Source: JBMSHD01 sp049416425 (lineage in GTDB: Bacteria; Pseudomonadota; Gammaproteobacteria; Francisellales; Francisellaceae). Taken from it: DNA of 11,654 nucleotides. Where the stretch lies: assembly GCA_049416425.1 (NCBI GenBank), contig JBMSHD010000072.1, positions 1 through 11,654 on the forward strand, read 5' to 3'. The notes beneath the pieces are model-generated. The model searched no databases. It was not told where the DNA came from and saw only the letters and a list, made by a program, of their open reading frames with translations. Positions 5,897-11,654 of this stretch are shown here, one piece after another. A program made the translations under genes and the position numbers. The stretch's first letter is position 1; the number at the start of each line of letters is the position of its first letter.

Positions 5897-8575
5897 ATGT
5901 CCAAAATCATTCTTGTCGATGGATCTTCTTATCTGTTTCGCGCCTTTCACGCCCTGCCACACCTGACCAATCAGCATGGCGAGCCAACAGGTGCCATGTA
6001 TGGCGTTATCAATATGCTCAAAAAACTGCCCAGTGAATACGATACCGATTATATCGCCGTCATCTTCGATGCCAAGGGCAAAAATTTTCGCCATGAATTA
6101 TATCCAGAATACAAAGCCAATCGCAAACCGATGGCCGATGAGTTGAGAATCCAGATTGCACCGGTTCATGAGTTGATCGAAAAAATGGGCTATCCCTTGT
6201 TTATCATTGACGGCGTCGAGGCCGATGATGTTATTGGCACCATGGCCACTGAACTTGCCGCCAAAGGGCATGAGGTTTTGATCTCAACCGGAGACAAAGA
6301 CATGGCGCAGCTGGTCTCGCCAAAGATCACACTCATCGACACCATGAAGAATCAATTGACCGATCTGGCTCATGTCAAACAGCGTTTTGGTGTTGAGGCC
6401 TCACAGATCATTGACTATCTCGCTTTAGTCGGTGATGTTTCAGACAATATTCCTGGCGTTGCCAAGGTCGGTCCTAAAACCGCAATAAAGTGGCTTGAGC
6501 AATATCATACACTCGATGGCGTGATGGCCAATGCCGAGCATATCGGCGGAAAAGTAGGCGAGAATCTAAGAGACAGTTTATCGTTTCTGCCACTGTCTTA
6601 CCAGCTGGCCACCATAAAATGTGACCTTGAGCTTACCATCGATGCCGAAGCGCTTAAGATGCGTAAGCCTGACATAAATTATCTCAAGCAGGCCTTTTCA
6701 CGCTATGACTTTAAAACCTGGTTGAAAGCACTGGATAATCAAATTACCAAGAAACCGATGCCCATTGAACCCGATTATGAGATCATCACCGATGAGCCAG
6801 CATTTCAAAAGCTATGCCAGAAGCTGAAAAAGGTCGACCTTTTTGCCTTTGACACCGAAACCACGGCACTAAATACCTTCGATGCCAGGCTTGTCGGTCT
6901 GTCATTTTCGCTCTATCCCGGTCATGGTGTCTATATTCCACTGACCCATGATTATGAAGATGCCCCAAAACAACTTGATCTCAAGTATGTGCTCGATCAT
7001 TTAAAACCCATCTTCAGCGATGAGACGATCGACAAGATTGCCCATAATGCCAAATACGATCTTAAAATTTTAAACAAGTATGATATCACGGTTTCTGGAA
7101 TGAAATTCGATACCATGCTTGAGTCTTATGTTTATAACTCGGCGGCAACCAAACACAATATGGATGCCTTGGCAAAAAAATATCTCGATATCGATACCAT
7201 AAGCTTTGAGGATCTGGCAGGTAAAGGCAAAAAACAAAAAACCTTTAATGAGATCGATATCTTACAGGCTGGTCATTACAGCGCAGAAGATGCCGATATC
7301 ACCTATCGCCTTCATCACTATTTCTGGCCACAAATCGAGGCTGTATCCGCTTTGAAATCGCTTTACTTTGATGAAGAGCTTCCGGTGTGTTTTGTCATCG
7401 ATAAGATGGAGCGAATTGGGGTTAGAATCGATGCAAACTTACTGAAAAGCCAAAGCGCTTATCTGACCGGCGAGATAGCGAAACTTGAGAAACAGTGTCA
7501 TGAGTTAGCCGGTGAAATATTCAATCTGTCTTCGCCAAAACAGTTGCAAAATATACTGTTTGACAAGCTTAATCTGCCGGTTTTAAAGAAAACGCCGGGA
7601 GGTCAGCCCTCCACCGCCGAAGAGATTTTGCAGGAACTCTCTGCGGCTTATGAGCTACCAGCCTTAATCATTCAACACCGCCATCTAAGCAAGCTGAAAT
7701 CAACCTATACCGATAAGCTACCGCAGATGATAGAACCCTCAACCGGGCGCGTTCACACCTCTTATCATCAGGCCGTTGCCATCACAGGGCGCCTGTCCTC
7801 ATCCGATCCCAATCTTCAGAACATCCCGGTGAAATCGAATATCGGTCGAGAAATTCGTCGTGCCTTTATCGCTCAAGATGGCTATGGCATTCTGGCGGCC
7901 GACTATTCTCAGGTAGAACTTAGAATCATGGCTCATCTGTCCGATGATAAAACCCTGGTCGAGGCTTTTAAACACGGTCTTGATATTCATGCTGCCACGG
8001 CGGCTGAGACACTAGGGAAACCTCTGGATGACGTCACTCAAGAGGAACGACGACGCGCCAAAGCCATTAATTTTGGGCTGATCTACGGCATGAGCGCTTT
8101 TGGTCTGGCAAAACAGCTCAATATCTCCCGCGGCGAGGCTCAAGACTATGTCAATATCTATTTCGAGCGCTATCCCGGTGTAAAAAACTACATGGATGAG
8201 ATTCGTAAAACGGCCGATCAACAGGGATTTGTCGAGACCATCTTCGGCAGGCGCCTTTATCTTCCTGATATTAAATCGCGCAACATCGGCTTGAAACGTG
8301 CCGCAGAGCGCGCCGCCATTAATGCACCGATGCAGGGAAGTGCTGCCGATATTATCAAACGCGCCATGATTGCCATCGATGAGTGGATTACAAGAGATAA
8401 GGCGCCGGTTAAGATGATTATGCAGGTGCATGATGAACTGGTTTTTGAGGTTTGCAAGGATTATCTGGATACGGCGTCTCTACAGATCAAGCGGCTGATG
8501 CAAAACGCCGTTCTATTGTCCGTACCACTTGTCGCCGATATCGGTAGTGGCAGCAACTGGGAAGAGGCGCATTAA
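5897..8575 (+). CDS. polA: DNA polymerase I
   Basis: Repair and Okazaki-fragment-processing polymerase, 892 residues (E. coli 928), with all three activities apparently intact. The 5' nuclease domain (1 to about 280) shows ILVDGSSYLFRAFHAL, VEADDVIGT (107-115), STGDKDMAQL and VGDVSDNIPGV (178-188). The proofreading domain keeps D319 and E321 (FDTET), N384-D388 (AHNAKYD) and Y461-D465 (YSAED), so 3'-5' exonuclease activity is expected, unlike in Taq-type enzymes. The polymerase domain has motif A DYSQVELRIMAHL (D669), motif B with R718, K722, F726 and Y730, and motif C QVHDE (D846, E847). Phe at 726 predicts discrimination against dideoxynucleotides. The start lacks a clear Shine-Dalgarno (A-rich upstream). 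It is 77 bases downstream of hisS on the same strand and converges on tadA. Confidence 0.98.
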   Translation: MSKIILVDGSSYLFRAFHALPHLTNQHGEPTGAMYGVINMLKKLPSEYDTDYIAVIFDAKGKNFRHELYPEYKANRKPMADELRIQIAPVHELIEKMGYPLFIIDGVEADDVIGTMATELAAKGHEVLISTGDKDMAQLVSPKITLIDTMKNQLTDLAHVKQRFGVEASQIIDYLALVGDVSDNIPGVAKVGPKTAIKWLEQYHTLDGVMANAEHIGGKVGENLRDSLSFLPLSYQLATIKCDLELTIDAEALKMRKPDINYLKQAFSRYDFKTWLKALDNQITKKPMPIEPDYEIITDEPAFQKLCQKLKKVDLFAFDTETTALNTFDARLVGLSFSLYPGHGVYIPLTHDYEDAPKQLDLKYVLDHLKPIFSDETIDKIAHNAKYDLKILNKYDITVSGMKFDTMLESYVYNSAATKHNMDALAKKYLDIDTISFEDLAGKGKKQKTFNEIDILQAGHYSAEDADITYRLHHYFWPQIEAVSALKSLYFDEELPVCFVIDKMERIGVRIDANLLKSQSAYLTGEIAKLEKQCHELAGEIFNLSSPKQLQNILFDKLNLPVLKKTPGGQPSTAEEILQELSAAYELPALIIQHRHLSKLKSTYTDKLPQMIEPSTGRVHTSYHQAVAITGRLSSSDPNLQNIPVKSNIGREIRRAFIAQDGYGILAADYSQVELRIMAHLSDDKTLVEAFKHGLDIHAATAAETLGKPLDDVTQEERRRAKAINFGLIYGMSAFGLAKQLNISRGEAQDYVNIYFERYPGVKNYMDEIRKTADQQGFVETIFGRRLYLPDIKSRNIGLKRAAERAAINAPMQGSAADIIKRAMIAIDEWITRDKAPVKMIMQVHDELVFEVCKDYLDTASLQIKRLMQNAVLLSVPLVADIGSGSNWEEAH

Positions 8576-8581
8576 AACCTA

Positions 8582-9073
8582 TCAGGTCTTATGCTCGAGC
8601 CTTCTGCGCCTGAAAAAAGCACTTAACAGCTCGCTGCATTTCGACTCCAGCACTCCACCGCTCATCTCAAGCCGATGATTTAAAAACGACAAACCATGAA
8701 ACCCTGGATTAGAACAAAGCACACCGGCTTTCGGCTCAAAAGCGCCAAAATAGACATGCCGAATTCGAGCATGAACCATGGCGCCCAGGCACATCATACA
8801 AGGCTCCAGCGTGATAAAGATATCACAGTCAACCAGCCGATAATTTTGAAGTTTCCGACCAGCCTTACGCATGGCGATGATCTCGGCATGGGCACTGGGG
8901 TCATTTAAGCTTATCATCTGGTTAAACCCAGAAGCCACAAGTTCATTATCTTTGACAACAACAGCCCCCACCGGAACCTCGCCAATTTTCTCGGCCTCCA
9001 TCGCGGCGGCAATCGCCTGCTCCATCCACTGTCGCTGCTGTTCAACAGTGGCTATCTTCAGGTTTCTATTCAT
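8582..9073 (-). CDS. tadA: tRNA adenosine(34) deaminase TadA
   Basis: Deaminates A34 to inosine in the anticodon of tRNA-Arg(ACG), allowing wobble reading of CGN codons; essential in most bacteria. Length is 163 residues (E. coli 167). The zinc deaminase motifs are clear: AHAEIIAMR (61-69) with ligand H62 and catalytic E64, and LEPCMMCLGAMVHARI (89-104) with ligands C92 and C95. EVPVGAVVV (32-40) is also typical. The C-terminal helix with FFRRRR is the tRNA-binding end. Its ATG lies inside the end of the upstream HAD gene (8-base overlap, ATGAATAG), a translational-coupling arrangement. The stop codon is 6 bases from that of polA on the opposite strand. Confidence 0.97.
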   Translation of the reverse strand: MNRNLKIATVEQQRQWMEQAIAAAMEAEKIGEVPVGAVVVKDNELVASGFNQMISLNDPSAHAEIIAMRKAGRKLQNYRLVDCDIFITLEPCMMCLGAMVHARIRHVYFGAFEPKAGVLCSNPGFHGLSFLNHRLEMSGGVLESKCSELLSAFFRRRRLEHKT

Positions 9074-9755
9074 TCAATCGTCCACCACGAAAATCAAGAA
9101 AATCCGCATCAAAAAAACTCAGAATGTCTTTGGTAAAATAATCGATCTCGGGATGCGCTATAAATCGAGCATGAGAGGTTTCATCGGTCTTGATCAAAAC
9201 CGTAGCCATGCCAAGCGTTTTGGCGGTGATGAGATTATGAGATGAATCCTCAAAAAACACAGCGTTCTCAGGATCGATATGCAAATGGCTGCAACAATAA
9301 TGATAGGCTCTGATATCAGGTTTAGGGATAAGCCCTGTGCATTCGAGCGTCACCACATCATCAAAAACGCGGTTGAGCTCCAGCCGATCCATCACCCGAT
9401 AGGCATGAAAACGCGAGCCATTGGTAAACACGCTGATATGCCGCCCCTGGCACTTGATGGCTTCAAGCCTATCGATCAAAACCGTATCGACCCTCAGATC
9501 ATCCAGCGGCAACTCATCGATATAAGCCAGAAACTCGGCAGGATCGATAGCGTGATTTTTCATCAATCCATGCATGGTTGTGCCATAGGTGTGATAGTAG
9601 TCTTCACGCAAAAAGTCGGCCTCAGATTTTGATATTTTGAGTTTCTTGACGATAAATCTCGACATGTTTTCAAGCTGACGCTCAAAAAAGCTGTTCGATG
9701 CCGGATAAAGCGTGTTATCCAGATCAAAAATATAATGCTGATAGTTTAATGGCAT
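9066..9755 (-). CDS. HAD-family hydrolase, probable pyrimidine 5'-nucleotidase
   Basis: Haloacid dehalogenase superfamily phosphatase, 229 residues. Motif I is DLDNTLYP (11-18), with nucleophile D11 and acid/base D13; motif II is FTNGS (110-114); the motif III lysine is probably K145 in GLIPKPD; and motif IV is FFEDSSHNL (167-175). A helical C1 cap lies between motifs I and II (about 19-90). The DLDNTLYP start and the EDS.NL motif fit the SDT1/PHM8-like pyrimidine 5'-nucleotidase group, suggesting dephosphorylation of nucleoside monophosphates, but substrate cannot be read from sequence. AGGAA, eight bases before the ATG, overlaps the region of the elbB stop. It sits 10 bases after elbB and overlaps tadA by 8 bases, so it is an internal gene of the operon. 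Confidence 0.88.
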   Translation of the reverse strand: MPLNYQHYIFDLDNTLYPASNSFFERQLENMSRFIVKKLKISKSEADFLREDYYHTYGTTMHGLMKNHAIDPAEFLAYIDELPLDDLRVDTVLIDRLEAIKCQGRHISVFTNGSRFHAYRVMDRLELNRVFDDVVTLECTGLIPKPDIRAYHYCCSHLHIDPENAVFFEDSSHNLITAKTLGMATVLIKTDETSHARFIAHPEIDYFTKDILSFFDADFLDFRGGRLNE

Positions 9756-9765
9756 CGGGCATTTC

Positions 9766-10434
9766 CTAGACCATGCCTAAAACGACTTTAACCAGCTTTT
9801 CGATACCCGTGGCGACCTCGCAGATATTTTGCCCCAACATATAGGCCGGTGTTGTCACCACTTTATGTTTTTCATCGATCGATATTTCATCGACGGCTTT
9901 TGGCTCATGAATCGCACCTCTTGACTCAACGATCTGCGCCACCGATAGATCCGTTCCAATCGTTATCTTCACCTCATCATCATAGATAAGCGGCACCATC
10001 ATCGGCGAGATACAGATATAACCGGCAGGTTTATGAGCTTCTTTAAATGCACGCGCCAGAGCCAGGATTTCATCCTCAACCTCATAACTGGCATCTCCTT
10101 TTAAGGCGAAATCAAACCAGTTTTTGGCCGCGCCAAAACCACCTGGAAAGAAAATAGCATCATAGTTTTCAACCTTACAAGCCGTAACGGGTTTTATATT
10201 GCCTCTGGCGATGCGAGCTGCCTCAACCAGCACGTTTCGAGACTCGGTCATCTCCTCACCGCTTAGATGATTTAAAACATGATACTGGTTTTTATCCGGA
10301 GCGAAGATATCATAGCTGGCTCCTTCTCTGCAGATGGCCAGAAGCGTCAAAACCGACTCATGAATCTCCGAACCATCCAGATGTCCACATCCGGCCAAAA
10401 TGACAGCCACTTTTTTATCAGTTGATTTCTGCAC
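9766..10434 (-). CDS. elbB: Glyoxalase ElbB, DJ-1/PfpI superfamily
   Basis: A 222-residue cytosolic class I glutamine-amidotransferase-like protein closely resembling E. coli ElbB. It shows VILAGCGHLDGSEIHESVLT (11-30), EMTESRNVLVEAARIARG (61-78), FFPGGFGAAKN (95-105), YICISPMM (139-146) with the nucleophile-elbow cysteine C141, ITIGTD (157-162) and VVTTPAYMLGQNI (192-204). The family was first linked to isoprenoid synthesis in E. coli and later reported to have glyoxalase activity, converting glyoxal to glycolate; the true role remains open. The start is GTG, with AAGGA eight or so bases upstream. It lies 35 bases downstream of lipA and 10 bases upstream of the HAD gene, in an apparent lipA-elbB-HAD-tadA operon. 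Confidence 0.94.
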   Translation of the reverse strand: MQKSTDKKVAVILAGCGHLDGSEIHESVLTLLAICREGASYDIFAPDKNQYHVLNHLSGEEMTESRNVLVEAARIARGNIKPVTACKVENYDAIFFPGGFGAAKNWFDFALKGDASYEVEDEILALARAFKEAHKPAGYICISPMMVPLIYDDEVKITIGTDLSVAQIVESRGAIHEPKAVDEISIDEKHKVVTTPAYMLGQNICEVATGIEKLVKVVLGMV

Positions 10435-10469
10435 TTTTTATATCCTTATCGGTTGAAATTGCTGCATCC

Positions 10470-11459
10470 TTATAGATCCAGGTTATTGCGCTTAAACACG
10501 CGATCGGCTCGATAACTGGATCGAACCATGGGGCCTGAAGCGACCTCCAGAAATCCTTTACCAAGACCGATCTCTCTTAAACTGGCAAATTCATCGGGGC
10601 TTACAAATCGTGAAACCGCCAGATGATGACGCGTCGGCTGCATATACTGCCCCAAGGTAAGAATATCGACGCCGGCACCTTTGAGATCATCCATCGTTTT
10701 CAATACTTCCTCTTTCGTCTCACCCAAGCCCAGCATCAAACTGCTCTTGGTTAAAACTCCTGGTCTCTGTTGTTTAACATAGCGCAGAAACTCAATCGTC
10801 TGCCAATAGCCGGCACGTTTGTCGCGCACATCATGAGTCAAGCGCTCAACGGTCTCAATATTCTGTGCCAGCACATCGACATTGGTCGCCAGCAGTTTAT
10901 CGACGGCGGATCTATCTCCAGCAAAATCAGGCGTCAGCGCCTCGACTTTAATTCCAGGAACAAGCCTTTTTATCTCATCGATAGTCGTTGCATAATGCGC
11001 CGCGCCGCCATCGGCTAAATCATCACGATCAACCGACGTTAAAACGACGTACTGCAATTTCATAAGCTTGACGCTTTCGGCTGTTTTCATGGGCTCTTCG
11101 GCATCAAGCCATCCCTTAGGATTTCCGGTATCCACCGAACAGAATTTACAGGCTCTGGTACAAACGCTTCCCATCAACATGATGGTAGCTGTACCGTGTG
11201 ACCAGCATTCATTGATATTCGGACATTTGGCCTCTTCACAGACAGTGGCCAGCTTGTGCTTTGTCGTCAGCGCCTTGACCTTAAGATATTGACTACTTGA
11301 TGTCTGCTTTGGCACTTTCAACCATTCAGGTTTTCTTATGCTGATATCATGAGACTTTTTATCCCCCAAACCATCACGAACGGCTCTAAATCCTTGCTCC
11401 GTGGTATATGTTTTGCCGCTTTCCACTTTAACGGGAATGTTGAGAAGTTTGCTCATCAT
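10470..11459 (-). CDS. lipA: Lipoyl synthase LipA
   Basis: Radical-SAM enzyme that inserts two sulfurs into protein-bound octanoyl groups to make the lipoyl cofactor of pyruvate and 2-oxoglutarate dehydrogenases and the glycine cleavage system. Length is 329 residues (E. coli 321). Both iron-sulfur clusters are present: the auxiliary cluster ligands C74, C79 and C85 (CEEAKCPNINEC), the radical-SAM motif C100, C104, C107 (CTRACKFC), and the C-terminal RSSY (313-316) whose serine ligates the auxiliary cluster. TSVDRDDLADGGA (141-153) and LMLGLGET (241-248) are typical. It is the first gene of the minus-strand block. Two tandem ATG codons (11459 and 11456) are possible starts; only AGAG resembles a Shine-Dalgarno. 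lipB, a common neighbour, is not in the window. Confidence 0.98.
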   Translation of the reverse strand: MMSKLLNIPVKVESGKTYTTEQGFRAVRDGLGDKKSHDISIRKPEWLKVPKQTSSSQYLKVKALTTKHKLATVCEEAKCPNINECWSHGTATIMLMGSVCTRACKFCSVDTGNPKGWLDAEEPMKTAESVKLMKLQYVVLTSVDRDDLADGGAAHYATTIDEIKRLVPGIKVEALTPDFAGDRSAVDKLLATNVDVLAQNIETVERLTHDVRDKRAGYWQTIEFLRYVKQQRPGVLTKSSLMLGLGETKEEVLKTMDDLKGAGVDILTLGQYMQPTRHHLAVSRFVSPDEFASLREIGLGKGFLEVASGPMVRSSYRADRVFKRNNLDL

Positions 11460-11489
11460 TTACTCTTAGGTCTTAAAGTTCTAGCGCCT

Positions 11490-11498
11490 ATTTTACCA
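11490..11498 (-). promoter_or_regulatory. Possible extended -10 promoter upstream of lipA
   Basis: On the minus strand the sequence TGGTAAAAT combines a TGn extension with a TAAAAT -10 hexamer, 30 bases upstream of the lipA ATG. No good -35 is seen at 17 bp spacing, as extended -10 promoters allow. The intervening leader would be about 23 bases. This is a weak call based on one short motif in AT-rich DNA. Confidence 0.35.
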
Positions 11499-11600
11499 CA
11501 TTCATTCAGCTTAAAACCACGTTGTTTTTGTATTTTTAAATAACAGTCCCATTCAACATTTCGTGGCCTTTCCTTTTTTATTCAGCTTTTGTTAAAAGCC

Positions 11601-11654
11601 CTGAAAACTCCCCAAAATTTTGGCATTGCTGTTATGGACATGGTATAAAGGGCA
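11601..11654. repeat. Right copy of 54-bp terminal inverted repeat (probable insertion sequence end)
   Basis: Exact reverse complement of bases 1-54. Read left to right it begins CTGAAAACTCCCC and runs off the right edge, so the presumed insertion sequence continues beyond the window. The bases inside the repeat (11591-11600) differ from those flanking the left copy, so the two junctions are independent. Perfect identity over 54 bases exceeds the terminal repeats typical of IS10-like elements (roughly 20 bp), which suggests both edges show the same end of the same element in opposite orientations. Confidence 0.7.

Noticed and set aside
8012..8431. 139-codon open frame antisense to the polymerase domain of polA
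   Set aside because: It lies entirely opposite conserved polA motifs, has no recognisable domain or ribosome binding site, and is explained by codon bias on the coding strand.
1..11654. Composite transposon or genomic island with a novel system
   Set aside because: The inverted edge repeats suggest it, but all cargo is core housekeeping with native-looking composition, so an assembly break at insertion sequences is the simpler reading.

Overview
The window reads as a piece of chromosome from a gammaproteobacterium, moderately AT-rich, with ten housekeeping genes, every one intact. The assignment rests on the proteins: the closest family members I recall for RpmH, HisS, PolA, DeoB, ElbB and LipA are the E. 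coli types, and ElbB and the long YidC with a periplasmic domain point to a Gram-negative proteobacterium. I cannot fix the genus. I see no phage, CRISPR, toxin-antitoxin, defence or biosynthetic cluster.

Layout. Bases 1-54 and 11601-11654 are a perfect 54-bp inverted repeat that stops exactly at both window edges. Its inner end starts CTGA, like the outer ends of IS10/IS50-type IS4-family elements, so both edges probably lie just inside copies of one insertion sequence. Bases 55-455 have no convincing gene. deoB (456-1685) is on the minus strand. A 444-bp AT-rich divergent intergenic region follows. It holds a perfect 18-bp inverted repeat around a purine-only, GGA-rich loop, and then a strong sigma-70-type promoter for rpmH. 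The plus strand carries rpmH, rnpA, yidD, yidC, hisS and polA (2130-8575). The minus strand carries a compact block read leftwards from the right edge: lipA, elbB, a HAD hydrolase gene and tadA (11459-8582). polA and tadA converge with only 6 bp between their stop codons.

Function. rpmH-rnpA-yidD-yidC is the classic conserved cluster linking ribosome assembly, RNase P and membrane protein insertion, with overlapping reading frames. Its usual gammaproteobacterial neighbours are missing: deoB sits where dnaA is often found, and hisS-polA follow yidC where mnmE is common. The minus-strand block makes lipoyl cofactor (LipA), an ElbB glyoxalase-like protein, a probable nucleotidase and the tRNA A34 deaminase. 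Its tight spacing suggests one operon. DeoB links nucleoside salvage to the pentose phosphate pool.

The most interesting non-coding signal is the 1821-1892 hairpin with five GGA motifs in its loop, which could be a CsrA/RsmA-binding RNA or another structured element. This is inference only.
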